The position numbers and the translations under genes were made by a program. The notes beneath the pieces were generated by a model. It was not told the origin of the DNA, did no database searches, and was given only the letters and a program-made list of their open reading frames with translations. Shown here in pieces: positions 34,338 through 47,148 of a stretch of DNA of 64,000 bases (its first letter is position 1; each line of letters opens with the position of its first letter). The DNA comes from Wenyingzhuangia heitensis (lineage in GTDB: Bacteria > Bacteroidota > Bacteroidia > Flavobacteriales > Flavobacteriaceae): assembly GCF_011762155.1 (NCBI RefSeq), contig NZ_JAASQL010000002.1, positions 1-64,000 on the forward strand, read 5' to 3'.

Positions 34338-35271
34338 GTGATTTTACTATTTTTTTGTGACCTATTAATAATGCTTTGTCAATCATATCTGCATCAAAAC
34401 AAACTATATTTTGATGAATTTGATCTAACGCTAATTTGTATAATTTGTATAAAATTCCGGTAGTGGCAATGTATATTTGCTGATGACTCTGTTTTAAATA
34501 AGCTAATTCTCCACCAATTAACAAACCAGATAAAAAGTAAAAGTTTTGTTGTGGTGTTTTGTTTTGTAACAAGTCATTAGCTCTTATAGAAAATAAAGAA
34601 GTCAAAGATTGATTGTTTAGTCCTTTTTGAACACCTTCTAAAAAAGAAGATTCAACATCGTTACTCCAATCGGTTTTTGTTAAAGAGTTTGCTAAGAGTG
34701 TGTTTTTACTAATTACATCAAAAAGCTCTCCTGTCATGTACGTGGTAAAATGGGTAAACACTCCATTTTTAAAATGAATGTGTTTGCTGTGCGTACCTGG
34801 TAATAACAAAACCCCTTCCTGGTTTTTTGGGATATGTTTAGACAAACCAATAGCTTGTATTTCTTCCCCTCTCATCACATCATCAAAAGTTTTGGCTCCT
34901 GATACTAGAATAAGATCTAATCCGTTTTCTGAAATTGTTTTGCTGAATAAATTAGCTCCACTAAAATTAATAGGCATGTCTACATAAGGCAATTCCATCA
35001 TTCCAATGCTAGAAGTAGCCATTCCCGAGGCAACAATAATAGGGGTAGTACCTATACTATTTAGGTGTTTAATTTGCTCTTTTAAATAGTTTACAAAGTA
35101 AGATGTTTGGCTTTCTGTTGATTTACTTTCTTTGTAGTTAAGATGTAGTTTTTTAACTCCAACATCAGTAGTGTGTTCTGCAATTACTTCTAAATTAGAA
35201 GTGTTTACCAAACGCAATCTAAAATTAGAGGTTCCCCAATCGCAACTTATAAATGTTTTAGGTAAAGACAT
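34330..35271 (-). CDS. dgoK: 2-dehydro-3-deoxygalactonokinase
   Basis: Phosphorylates 2-keto-3-deoxy-D-galactonate at C6. The 313-residue protein has the DgoK pattern: ISCDWGTSNFRLRLV at the N-terminus, VASGMATSSIGMMELPYVDMP, the GEEIQAIGL segment, LLPGTHSKHI and FLSGLLIGGEL. The stop overlaps the aldolase start by eight bases, and the start is two bases after the dehydrogenase stop, so these three are tightly coupled. Confidence 0.92.
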   Translation of the reverse strand: MSLPKTFISCDWGTSNFRLRLVNTSNLEVIAEHTTDVGVKKLHLNYKESKSTESQTSYFVNYLKEQIKHLNSIGTTPIIVASGMATSSIGMMELPYVDMPINFSGANLFSKTISENGLDLILVSGAKTFDDVMRGEEIQAIGLSKHIPKNQEGVLLLPGTHSKHIHFKNGVFTHFTTYMTGELFDVISKNTLLANSLTKTDWSNDVESSFLEGVQKGLNNQSLTSLFSIRANDLLQNKTPQQNFYFLSGLLIGGELAYLKQSHQQIYIATTGILYKLYKLALDQIHQNIVCFDADMIDKALLIGHKKIVKSHV

Positions 35272-35273
35272 AG

Positions 35274-36716
35274 TTATAGTTGTATGCTTATTCTTTTTCT
35301 GATTAAATAATCTTCCAAAGCAAATTCAGAACAATCTACACCAATACCACTGTTTTTAATTCCACCATGTGGTAAATAGATGTCGTATTTTACTCCGTTA
35401 ATTTGTACTTCTCCAAAAGCTAATTTTTCAGAAAAATATTTTTGCGTTTCATTATTCTCTGTAAATACGTAAGAAGCTAGTCCAGCATCTGTGTTATTTG
35501 CCCATTGTAATACTTCTTCTTTTGTTTTAAAAGGAACAATTAAAGCAATAGGACCAAATACTTCGTGTGTTAAAATCTCTGCTTTTGGATTGTTTATTTT
35601 AATTGCTGTAGGTTCAAAGAAATAACCAGGTGTATTTATCGCTTTTCCTCCTGTGATGATTTCACCACCTTGGGCAATTGCTTTAGCTACTGTATTTACC
35701 ATTCTAGTAACCGATGCTTTGTTAGCTAAAGGTCCCATGTCAGGTTTATTTTCCTTACCAAATCCAACTTTGGTGTTTTCAAATTTAGCTTTCATTCCAG
35801 AAATAAATGTATCAATAACAGATTCATGTACATAGAATCTATTAGGAGCTACACAAATTTGACCTGTATTTGCTGTTTTTAGAATACTACCAATATTGAT
35901 GGCATTTTCTAAATTGGCATCTTCACAAACAATAAAAGGAGCATTTCCACCACATTCCATACTGTATTGTTTGATGGATGTTTTACTACTTTGTTCTATT
36001 AATTTTTGAGCAGTTTTTGTAGAACCAATCATTGTGATTAATTGTGGAATTGTACTTTCGCACAACGGAATTCCAACATTTTCTAAATCTCCACAAATTA
36101 CGTTGATGACCCCTTTCGGAAAATTAATTTCTTCGCAAATTTCTCCAATTAAATAAGCAGAAATAGGAGAGAATTCAGAAGGTTTTAAAATAATACTACA
36201 ACCAGCTGCTAGAGCAGGGCCTAGTTTAAAACCTAAATTTAGCAATGGAAAATTATAAGCTAAAAAAGCAACAGCTACACCTAAAGGTTGTTTAATAACA
36301 GTATGTTTATGTGTACCTTCTTTGTCTTTAATGTCTAAGTCTTCTATTTTTTGAATTTCGTCTGCATAAAATTGTAAAGAATTGGTAATACTAGTAATGT
36401 CTTCTTCTGAACCTTCCCAAGTTTTTCCCATTTCGTGAACAATGGCAGTACGTAATGTATCTGCTTTTTCTAAAAGTTTGCTTCTTAGTTTAGACATCCA
36501 AGAAACTCTCTCTGATATAGGAAGTTGAGACCAATTTTCAAATCCTTCTTGAGCAGATTTTAAGGTTTTTAAAGTATCTTCTTTAGTCGCCCAACTTATG
36601 GTAGCGATAATTTTTTCAGTTCCGGGACAAATTACTTCAAAAGTAGTGTTGTTGGTTGCCGGATTTAATTGACCGTTTATATATAAATTTTTATGTCCAA
36701 ATAATAAATTGCTCAT
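35274..36716 (-). CDS. NAD(P)-dependent aldehyde dehydrogenase, probably 3,6-anhydro-galactose dehydrogenase
   Basis: A 480-residue aldehyde dehydrogenase. The catalytic Cys288 lies in NTGQICVAPNR and the general base Glu254 in YSMECGGNAPF; the cofactor segment is MIGSTKTAQ. The start at 36716 (MSNLLFGHKN) is chosen because an upstream in-frame extension to 36755 would overlap the cycloisomerase gene. By sequence alone it resembles succinate-semialdehyde-type dehydrogenases. Its position between the cycloisomerase and kinase genes points to oxidation of 3,6-anhydro-galactose to 3,6-anhydro-galactonate, as described for carrageenan- and agar-degrading bacteria. Confidence 0.85.
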   Translation of the reverse strand: MSNLLFGHKNLYINGQLNPATNNTTFEVICPGTEKIIATISWATKEDTLKTLKSAQEGFENWSQLPISERVSWMSKLRSKLLEKADTLRTAIVHEMGKTWEGSEEDITSITNSLQFYADEIQKIEDLDIKDKEGTHKHTVIKQPLGVAVAFLAYNFPLLNLGFKLGPALAAGCSIILKPSEFSPISAYLIGEICEEINFPKGVINVICGDLENVGIPLCESTIPQLITMIGSTKTAQKLIEQSSKTSIKQYSMECGGNAPFIVCEDANLENAINIGSILKTANTGQICVAPNRFYVHESVIDTFISGMKAKFENTKVGFGKENKPDMGPLANKASVTRMVNTVAKAIAQGGEIITGGKAINTPGYFFEPTAIKINNPKAEILTHEVFGPIALIVPFKTKEEVLQWANNTDAGLASYVFTENNETQKYFSEKLAFGEVQINGVKYDIYLPHGGIKNSGIGVDCSEFALEDYLIRKRISIQL

Positions 36717-36721
36717 TGTGT

Positions 36722-37876
36722 TTATTTTACAAATAGTTTGGTGTTGGCATCGCAAGAATATTTTTTAAGAGCATCCTCGTCAATATCTACTCCTAAACCA
36801 GGGTTTTTAGGAACGGTTAAAACTCCATTTTTAATAATTAAGCTATGTTTTACAACTTCATCTCTTAAAGGGTTTTCTGTTCTGTCTAATTCCATTACAG
36901 GTTTGTCAGAATACATTCTACCAGGATTTTTATCTAAGTTTGCTACTAAATGTACAGCAGCACTAATAGCAATCCATGTACCCCAAGTGTGCGGAACTAC
37001 ATCTTTAGAATAGGTTTGTGCTAAAGAAGCAATTCTTTTAACTTCTGTTAAACCTCCGGTAGCACAAATATCAGGCTGTGCAATATCTACACAATCGTTA
37101 TCAAATAATCGTTTAAATCCGTGTTTTAAATATTCACACTCACCTCCTGCAATAGGTATAGAGGTTCTTAAACGTAGTTTTCTATATCCATCGTAATCTT
37201 CTGGAGATACAGGTTCTTCAAACCAAGAGATGTTGTATTTTTCAACATTTAAAGCTAATTCTAAAGCTTCTTTATAAGAGTATGCGTGGTTGGCATCTAT
37301 CATCAATTTAATATCATCACCAATAGCTTCTCTTACTGCTTTTACGTAATGAGTATCTTGCTCAATACCCAAACCAACTTTCATTTTGATGGCTTTAAAA
37401 CCTTCGTTTTTATAACTTAAAGCTTCGTCAACTAATTTTTTTTCTAAATTTTCTACTCTTTCAAAATACAAACCTGTTGCATAAGGATGAATTTCGGGGT
37501 TTTTAACACCACCTAAAAGAACAGATACAGGTTGGTTTAATATTTTTCCTTTTAAATCCCAAAGGGCAACATCAATAGCACTTACTGCAGCCTGAAAAAC
37601 TCCACTTCTACCAAAATCTAAAGATCTTAAGTACATTTCTTGCCAAATACATTCGTTTTCTATGGCATTTTTTCCAATAATAAAAGGTCTAAAAAATTCA
37701 ATTCCAGCTTTAATTACATCTGCAGGACCATATCCTTCTCCCCACCCATAGGTACCATCTTCTAAAGTAATTTTAACCAAACATATTTTTCTGGTATCGT
37801 ATTGCCATTGCGAAAAATAAAAAGGTTCGTCTAGTTTACTAGTTAGTACGTAAGGAGTGATTTCTTTGATAATCAT
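36722..37876 (-). CDS. Enolase-superfamily enzyme, probable 3,6-anhydro-galactonate cycloisomerase
   Basis: A 384-residue member of the mandelate racemase/muconate lactonising group. The capping domain is followed by a barrel with the KxK motif Lys164-Met-Lys166, metal ligands Asp194 (MIDANHAY), Glu220 or Glu221 (WFEEPVSPED) and Glu246 (AGGECEY), and the catalytic-type His296 in VVPHTWGTW. Relatives include galactonate dehydratase and anhydrogalactonate cycloisomerase. The neighbours (dehydrogenase, KDGal kinase, aldolase) favour conversion of 3,6-anhydro-galactonate to 2-keto-3-deoxy-galactonate. It is separated from the permease gene by 57 bases. Confidence 0.82.
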   Translation of the reverse strand: MIIKEITPYVLTSKLDEPFYFSQWQYDTRKICLVKITLEDGTYGWGEGYGPADVIKAGIEFFRPFIIGKNAIENECIWQEMYLRSLDFGRSGVFQAAVSAIDVALWDLKGKILNQPVSVLLGGVKNPEIHPYATGLYFERVENLEKKLVDEALSYKNEGFKAIKMKVGLGIEQDTHYVKAVREAIGDDIKLMIDANHAYSYKEALELALNVEKYNISWFEEPVSPEDYDGYRKLRLRTSIPIAGGECEYLKHGFKRLFDNDCVDIAQPDICATGGLTEVKRIASLAQTYSKDVVPHTWGTWIAISAAVHLVANLDKNPGRMYSDKPVMELDRTENPLRDEVVKHSLIIKNGVLTVPKNPGLGVDIDEDALKKYSCDANTKLFVK

Positions 37877-37933
37877 AATAATGATTTTTTGTTTATATAC
37901 GCAGGGTGTAATCCATACGTTTAATTAATTTTT

Positions 37934-38959
37934 TTATAAAGTATTAGAGTAAGCCAACACGCAGGTAGCTACAATAATGATCCCAATTCCTACTAATAAA
38001 GTTTGGAATGCTTTGGATACATTTTTCCATTCTCCTGCTCTGTATGCCCATATATTACTAATGATTAATGATATTCCTAACATCATTGGCCAAGCAATCA
38101 TAGTTCCAATGTCTCCAATTAAAGCAACTCCTTGTCCGTAAGTTCCCAAAGCTGCAAACCATAACAATCCTGCAATTACAGACCATTTTAAAGCTTTCCC
38201 CATTTCTGGAGTTTTAAAAGAATTGAATGATTTGTTTTTAATTAATAAAAATAAAGAGTATCCTAAATTCATAACATAAGCACCAGCTAATACAACTACC
38301 CAGCGAGCTAAAGCTGTGTTTCTTTGTAAAGCACCTGCCTTTTCTGCAATTTTCCCTATTTCAGAAGTACTGTCAAATCCAACAGCTAACATAGCTGATA
38401 AAATTCCACTTGCAGAAGCAATAATTAATCCTGTTTTAAAATCTTTTCCTTTTTTAATTCCTTCAATTTCATCTCCTTGTTCGGCTAAAATTTTGTCTCT
38501 TTTTAAACCTGCAATAGTTACAACTATAACAGCAACGGCTAACAATATCAATCCTAGTAAAATATAAGGAATACTGTCTGGGTTTATAGAATTGTATCTT
38601 AAAAACATTGGAATTAAAGCACCTACAATAGAACAAAGTCCCATTACAATACCATAAGTTAAAGACATTCCTATATAACCAACAGAAACACCAAACATAA
38701 TTCCTCCAATACCCCATCCAAAACCAAGAGCTGCACCAGACCAAATTTCTTCGGAAGGAGCTTGAGCAATTACATCAAACAAATTAGGAACTACTAGCAT
38801 AGCCCAGATTAAAGGAAAAATAACCATAGCTACCGTTGCATGTACAATCCACCAAGCTTCCCATTTTAAAGGAGCTATATATTTCATTCCTAAACCAAAG
38901 CTACCTTGAAATAAACTAGCAAATAAGATAAGTGCAATTGCAATTAAGTAAGTATCCAT
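37934..38959 (-). CDS. RhaT-like sugar permease
   Basis: A 341-residue inner-membrane protein with about ten hydrophobic helices, of the L-rhamnose/H+ symporter (RhaT) type in the drug/metabolite transporter superfamily. Typical are SLFQGSFGLGMKYIAPLKWEAWW at the first helix and GFGWGIGGIMFGVSVGYIGMSL. As first gene of the anhydro-galactose operon it most likely imports 3,6-anhydro-galactose or galactose; specificity is inferred from position. Confidence 0.85.
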   Translation of the reverse strand: MDTYLIAIALILFASLFQGSFGLGMKYIAPLKWEAWWIVHATVAMVIFPLIWAMLVVPNLFDVIAQAPSEEIWSGAALGFGWGIGGIMFGVSVGYIGMSLTYGIVMGLCSIVGALIPMFLRYNSINPDSIPYILLGLILLAVAVIVVTIAGLKRDKILAEQGDEIEGIKKGKDFKTGLIIASASGILSAMLAVGFDSTSEIGKIAEKAGALQRNTALARWVVVLAGAYVMNLGYSLFLLIKNKSFNSFKTPEMGKALKWSVIAGLLWFAALGTYGQGVALIGDIGTMIAWPMMLGISLIISNIWAYRAGEWKNVSKAFQTLLVGIGIIIVATCVLAYSNTL

Positions 38960-39211
38960 ATTTTTATTTTGTATTAAATTAAAATTTTATTGTTTAGTTA
39001 ATAGTACTTTTTTTACAGTTAAGAATATATTGTAGTATTCTATTGATTTGTACTAATGTTAGTTGTGAAAACAAATTTCGTTAATATTTATCCAATAAAT
39101 TCACAACAATATACCAAAACAAGTATCTTATTGACATATTATTAAATTAGCAGTCTTTTTTTGATAAAATATGTTAGTTTTATATTTCATAAATAAAACA
39201 ACTTATTAAAA
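38960..39211. promoter_or_regulatory. Divergent control region of the sugar operon and the AraC gene
   Basis: 252 bases with no gene, very AT-rich, between the permease (minus) and the AraC regulator (plus). It must hold both promoters. A near-consensus box, TATATTTC, lies at 39181-39188. No clear palindrome was found that could be named as the AraC site. Confidence 0.5.
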
Positions 39212-40078
39212 TTGAAGATTTTACAAAAAAAAATCACACCGTCTAACAAAAGTTTTTCAGTGTATAAGAATACCAAACCTTACTTGGATGAATCTTGGCA
39301 TTTACATCAAGAGTTAGAGTTGATTTATATTATAGAAGGTACGGGTACTTGTTTTATTGGAGATAATGTTCATGAATTTGCGTCTGGTGAGCTTGCACTA
39401 ATAGGTTCTAACATGCCACACTTGTGGAGAAATTCCGAAGATTATCATAAAAACATCAATTTAAAAGCAGAAGTGATCGTTTTACATTTTACGGAAGATT
39501 TTTTAGGAAAAGAGTTTTTTGAGAAGAATGAAATGGTACTAATAAAAAATTTAATCAGTAGAGCAAATAATGGAATTGCTTTTCTAGATGATAAGTTAAA
39601 AGCCTATGTATCTAGCGAGTTAGAAAGATTAATTCCATTAACGGGTTTTAAAAGTATACAGTGTATGCTTAATATTTTAGATGCATTAGCATCTACCAAA
39701 GATGTTAAAGAGTTTGCAAGTAATGGATACACTGAAAAAGTATATGTAAAAGATTCTCAACGATTAGAAAAAGTATATCAATACGTATTGACTAATTTAA
39801 GTAGAGAAATTCACTTAGATGAGGTAGCAGAAATAGCTCATTTGGGAGTTTCTCCTTTCTGTAGGTTTTTTAAGAAAAGAATGCATAAAACTTTTTCTCA
39901 GTTTTTAAATGAAGTTAGAGTGGGGTATGCTTGCAAGTTGCTTATAGAGAATAAGTTATCGATATCTGAAGTAACTTATAGTTGTGGATACAATTCTCAA
40001 ACTAATTTTAACAGACAGTTTAAAAAAATAAAAGGGATCAATCCCAAAGCTTATCAAAAAATGTATTTAGATAATTAA
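39212..40078 (+). CDS. AraC-family transcriptional regulator
   Basis: A 288-residue regulator. The N-terminal cupin (about 20-100) has LDESWHLHQELELIYIIEGTGTCFIGD and binds the effector in relatives. The C-terminal double HTH (about 185-285) has IHLDEVAEIAHLGVSPFCRFFKKRMHKTFSQFLNEVRV and ISEVTYSCGYNSQTNFNRQFKKIKGINP, the standard AraC signature. A TTG start is required, as the next Met is too far in. It sits between the anhydro-galactose operon and the beta-galactosidase gene, so it is the likely local regulator. Confidence 0.92.
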   Translation: MKILQKKITPSNKSFSVYKNTKPYLDESWHLHQELELIYIIEGTGTCFIGDNVHEFASGELALIGSNMPHLWRNSEDYHKNINLKAEVIVLHFTEDFLGKEFFEKNEMVLIKNLISRANNGIAFLDDKLKAYVSSELERLIPLTGFKSIQCMLNILDALASTKDVKEFASNGYTEKVYVKDSQRLEKVYQYVLTNLSREIHLDEVAEIAHLGVSPFCRFFKKRMHKTFSQFLNEVRVGYACKLLIENKLSISEVTYSCGYNSQTNFNRQFKKIKGINPKAYQKMYLDN

Positions 40079-43342
<3,264 letters not shown>

Positions 43343-43440
43343 TACAATTTACATATTTATTTATCTGGTTTGTATGAGTTTTTCTCATATAAACTAGGTG
43401 AATACTGTCTAATTTTAAAATTAAAACCAAAAATAAAATT

Positions 43441-43764
43441 ATGGAATACAAATTTAGTCACATCGGAATCCCAACAACAGAAGAAAAAGAATGGGATGGT
43501 TTTTTTGAACCAGGAAAAGTTCATTTTACAGAGTTTGATAAAGATGAGTTTAACGTAGAATGGGTAAAGTTTGATGCCGATAGTCCTTGGCATGAATTGG
43601 TAACTACCCAACCACACGTTGCATATTTAGTTGATAATATTGAAGAAGCTATTGCAGGTAAAGATGTTATAGTTAAAACATTTAGCCCTGCAGAAGGAGT
43701 TAGAGTGGTATTTGTTGCTCACAACGGTTCTCCTGTAGAATTTATGGAAATTAAAGAAGAGTAG
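43441..43764 (+). CDS. VOC/glyoxalase-like small protein
   Basis: A 107-residue cytoplasmic protein with features of the vicinal-oxygen-chelate fold: an N-terminal YKFSHIGIPTTEE strand with a possible metal-binding His, a central HVAYLVDNIEEAI helix-strand unit, and a C-terminal VVFVAHNGSPVEFMEIK with a possible metal-binding Glu. The function is unknown. Placed directly after the GH2 gene and before a terminator, it may be an isomerase or epimerase for a released sugar, but this is speculation. Confidence 0.65.
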   Translation: MEYKFSHIGIPTTEEKEWDGFFEPGKVHFTEFDKDEFNVEWVKFDADSPWHELVTTQPHVAYLVDNIEEAIAGKDVIVKTFSPAEGVRVVFVAHNGSPVEFMEIKEE

Positions 43765-43787
43765 TTGTTAAAACTATAATACATCAT

Positions 43788-43829
43788 AAAAAGGCAGTTA
43801 AGAAATAATAATTCTTAACTGCCTTTTTT
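43788..43829. terminator. Bidirectional terminator between the VOC and TPR-HTH genes
   Basis: Perfect 17-base stem AAAAAGGCAGTTAAGAA with TTCTTAACTGCCTTTTT. The A-run and T-run serve both strands. Confidence 0.92.
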
Positions 43830-45381
43830 ATATAGAATTCATAAATATAGTTAGATTTATGTTTCTATCAAGGTTCATTTTTTTTCTTAATCTATGACGA
43901 GCCACGTGCACACTTCCCAAGGAAATACCTAATAAATAAGCCATTTCTTTTCCGTTAAAATTCAACTTAATCAAAGCGCATAGTTTAAGATCAGAAGCAG
44001 TTAGGTCGGGAGATTTTTTTAACAAACGCTCATAAAAACCTTTGTTTTGTGCTACAAACCTGCTGTTAAATGCATCCCATAAATTTTCAGATCTTTTGTC
44101 AATGGTTTTTAACAATACCTTAGAGCTAGAGTCTGTATTGTTCTTTTTAATGTGTGACTTTAACGTATTGATAATTTCTTCTTTTTCAATCAGATTTAAA
44201 ATGTTTGTAGTGAGTTCTTTGTTGTTTAAAGCAATTGTGTTTTCTGAAAATTCTTGTTCCTCTTTGTGTTTTGTAGCTTTAATTTTTATCCACGTTAACA
44301 ATAGTGTAAGTGCTATAATAAGTAATGCAATGGTTAAATATATTTTAAAAAGTAAGATCCTTTTTTCAATACGATTCATTTGGTTTTGTTGCTGATTGAT
44401 TTCAGAACTAAAAGCAGTTAGTTGTTCTTGATACTTGCTTTTTAATGTTAAAAAACTTTGGTTCTCATCGTTTCTAGGATTTAAATAAGTATCATTAATT
44501 TTAGCAGCATAGTTTAAATTTACATAAGCGTTTTTATAATCTCCGTTCGCAAATAAAAGGGAAGCATATCTATTGTAAACATAAGCCTTGTAAAAAGTGT
44601 TTTCACCATAAGTATCTTTTGTGTTTATAGATTTTTGGTAATAAATTTTTGCATTGTTGATTTCATTTTTATTTTGATATATATTTCCTAATGATGCATA
44701 AAGAATAATTAAAAAACCGGAATCTTTTTTTGTTTTTTTAGCTAAAAGGATAGATTCTTTTAAAAGTTTTTCGGCATTAAGATAATCTTCATTCCATCTA
44801 TATAACGTTGCCTTTTTTTCATTTAAATAAAGCTGGTAACTAGAGTTTAAGTTGTTGTGCTTAGCAACAATTTCACAACTATCAATATAAGATTTGGTTA
44901 AGCTAGCATTGTCGGTACGTTGGTAATAAAGTATTAGATTGTAGTAAGAGTTAAACAGCTTAGGGTGCGTTTTGTCTTTGTAAACTTGTTTGTAATAAAA
45001 ATGAGATTTTTTAAAGTTTGTTCCTGCTAAATTATCTTGTTTAAACAAATAATTTAAAATACCGTATTCTTGGTGTGCCTCTGCTATTAGTAAAGTATCT
45101 CTTAATTGTTCTGATAAAAAAAGTGCTTCTCCTGCATAGTCAAAAGCAGCTCCATAGTCTAAGTGAATACGTTTGTATCTACTTAGTTGAATTCCTTTTT
45201 GAATCATTTTAATAGAGTCTTTCTCTTTTATCGCTTTTTTATATAATCCTTGTAGTTGAGAAGAGTCTGTATTGTTAAATTCTTTCTCATTTTTTAACAA
45301 ATAAAATTGCTGAGCATATATGGTTTGTGTAAAAATAAAAATGACAATAGTTAAACTTGTTTTTTTTGTTAACGTTTTCAT
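43828..45381 (-). CDS. Membrane-anchored TPR protein with C-terminal LuxR-type HTH
   Basis: A 517-residue regulator. An N-terminal signal-like helix (1-23, ending IYAQ) leads to a region of tetratricopeptide-like repeats (about 30-320, for example GFLIILYASLGNIYQNKNEINNA). A membrane helix follows at about 343-362, then a coiled-coil stretch, and the C-terminus is a LuxR-type helix-turn-helix (LTASDLKLCALIKLNFNGKEMAYLLGISLGSVHVARHRLRKKM). This arrangement places TPRs in the periplasm and DNA-binding in the cytoplasm. It is widespread in Bacteroidetes, but the ligand is unknown. It is likely a regulator of the adjoining sulfatase/GH operon. Confidence 0.83.
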   Translation of the reverse strand: MKTLTKKTSLTIVIFIFTQTIYAQQFYLLKNEKEFNNTDSSQLQGLYKKAIKEKDSIKMIQKGIQLSRYKRIHLDYGAAFDYAGEALFLSEQLRDTLLIAEAHQEYGILNYLFKQDNLAGTNFKKSHFYYKQVYKDKTHPKLFNSYYNLILYYQRTDNASLTKSYIDSCEIVAKHNNLNSSYQLYLNEKKATLYRWNEDYLNAEKLLKESILLAKKTKKDSGFLIILYASLGNIYQNKNEINNAKIYYQKSINTKDTYGENTFYKAYVYNRYASLLFANGDYKNAYVNLNYAAKINDTYLNPRNDENQSFLTLKSKYQEQLTAFSSEINQQQNQMNRIEKRILLFKIYLTIALLIIALTLLLTWIKIKATKHKEEQEFSENTIALNNKELTTNILNLIEKEEIINTLKSHIKKNNTDSSSKVLLKTIDKRSENLWDAFNSRFVAQNKGFYERLLKKSPDLTASDLKLCALIKLNFNGKEMAYLLGISLGSVHVARHRLRKKMNLDRNINLTIFMNSI

Positions 45382-45536
45382 TTTTAGTGTTTTATGTTGT
45401 TTTATGAAGTTAGATGTTAAGTTTTAATTTTAAACCTTTTACTAGGATGTTAAGTTTTTGTAATAGGTTTTATTACAATTAAGACTTGTTACGTAGCTAA
45501 TTTAGATGAAAAATTAATGACCAACAATACTATAAA

Positions 45537-47129
45537 ATGAAAAAAATCAAAATCATTTTTTTACTGACTTTTATCTTTCAATATACATATGCACAACCAA
45601 AACCTAACATCTTATTTATAGCAGTAGATGATTTAAGACCTGAATTAGGATGTTACGGTTCCAAGGAAGCAATTACACCTAATATAGATAAATTGGCAAG
45701 TCAAGGAGTACTATTTAACAATGCTTATTGTCAACAAGCTATTTGTGGTCCCTCAAGAGCAAGTATCATGACTGGTATTAGGCCCGAAAATAGTGGAGTA
45801 TTTCATAACTATATAAAGTTTAGAGAAGCCAACCCCAATGTGATTACACTCCCTCAAAATTTCATTAATAATGGATATCAGTCTGTGCATTATGGAAAAA
45901 TTTTTCATCATGGAGACGAAGATCCAAGTTCGTGGAATAGAACAGCATTAAAAACAAGTCAAAACTCAGCCACAAAAGGAGGATTTGCATTGTTAGAAAA
46001 TCAAAACATCAAAATAAATGATAAAAAAGAAATGTTTGCAAAATACGGTAATGTTGCAAAATATGGTTTAGCAATGGGTCCTGCTTATGAATGTGCAGAT
46101 GTTCCTGACAATACTTACAAGGATGGACAAAATACAGACTTAGCTATTAAAACTTTAAATGCTATGGTTAAAGAAAAAAGTGCTCCTTTCTTTTTGGGTT
46201 TGGGTTTTCACAAACCTCATTTAAATTGGGTGGCTCCTAAAAAATATTGGGATTTATATAATGAATCTTCATTGCAATTACCCTCACAAGTTACTGCTCC
46301 CAAAAATGGGGCGACTATGGGAGTGCCTCCTTCTTTTGAGTTAAGAGTACGAAGTGGTATTCCTAAAACAGAAGATTTTTCTCCAGAGTTAGAACGTAAA
46401 TTAAAGCATGCTTATTTAGCTTGTGTTAGTTATGTAGATGCTCAAATAGGTAGAATGTTAGCTGCTTTAGATGCTTCAGGAGAGAGAGACAATACTATTA
46501 TTGTTTTGTGGAGTGATCATGGATATCATTTAGGAGAAATGGGGCATTGGGGAAAGGCTACCAATTATGAAATTGCCACACGTGTTCCGTTAATAATAGC
46601 GACACCCAATATGTCTAAAAAACAAAAAGGAACAAAAACAAATGCTTTGGTAGAGTTGGTAGATCTTTATCCAACATTGTGTGATTTAGCAGCTATAAAT
46701 GTTCCTATAACAGCAGAAGGAAAAAGTTTTGCACCGTTATTAAAAAAGCCTACTAAAAAATGGAAAAAAGCAGCTTTTAGTGTGTTTCCAACACCTGCAT
46801 TAAGGGAATGGGGTGCCTATCCTATAAGACCAGCAATGAGAGAAACTTATTTTGGGCCTTTGTTAAAAGAGGTTGAAGCAAAAATAAAAGAGCAGCAAAA
46901 AGAGAATTGGAACAGAGAATTGTTTGAAAATAATTTGATGGGTTTTGCCATGAGAACAAAAAAACACAGAGTTGTGTTCTGGAAAGATTTAAAAAATGAG
47001 GATCAGGCACCTTTGTTTGTAGAATTATATAATCATAAAAAAGATCCATTAGAAACTAAAAATATAGCTAAAGAACAACCAAAGTTGGTTCAAAAACTAT
47101 ACAAGCAATTTCAACAAAGAAACAAATAG
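45537..47129 (+). CDS. Sulfatase, family S1 (iduronate-2-sulfatase-like)
   Basis: A 530-residue exported sulfatase; signal peptide to about residue 20 (TYAQ). The metal-binding AVDDLRPELGCYG segment is followed by the activation motif CGPSRASIMTG, formylglycine at Cys70. Later metal site: VLWSDHGYHLGEMGHWGKAT. These features fit the iduronate-2-sulfatase-like group, which includes carrageenan sulfatases of the S1_7 type. The exact target sulfate (probably on galactose or anhydrogalactose) cannot be assigned here. It is the first gene of a plus-strand series, 155 bases after the divergent regulator. Confidence 0.9.
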   Translation: MKKIKIIFLLTFIFQYTYAQPKPNILFIAVDDLRPELGCYGSKEAITPNIDKLASQGVLFNNAYCQQAICGPSRASIMTGIRPENSGVFHNYIKFREANPNVITLPQNFINNGYQSVHYGKIFHHGDEDPSSWNRTALKTSQNSATKGGFALLENQNIKINDKKEMFAKYGNVAKYGLAMGPAYECADVPDNTYKDGQNTDLAIKTLNAMVKEKSAPFFLGLGFHKPHLNWVAPKKYWDLYNESSLQLPSQVTAPKNGATMGVPPSFELRVRSGIPKTEDFSPELERKLKHAYLACVSYVDAQIGRMLAALDASGERDNTIIVLWSDHGYHLGEMGHWGKATNYEIATRVPLIIATPNMSKKQKGTKTNALVELVDLYPTLCDLAAINVPITAEGKSFAPLLKKPTKKWKKAAFSVFPTPALREWGAYPIRPAMRETYFGPLLKEVEAKIKEQQKENWNRELFENNLMGFAMRTKKHRVVFWKDLKNEDQAPLFVELYNHKKDPLETKNIAKEQPKLVQKLYKQFQQRNK

Positions 47130-47148
47130 AATAATAAAACATACATTT

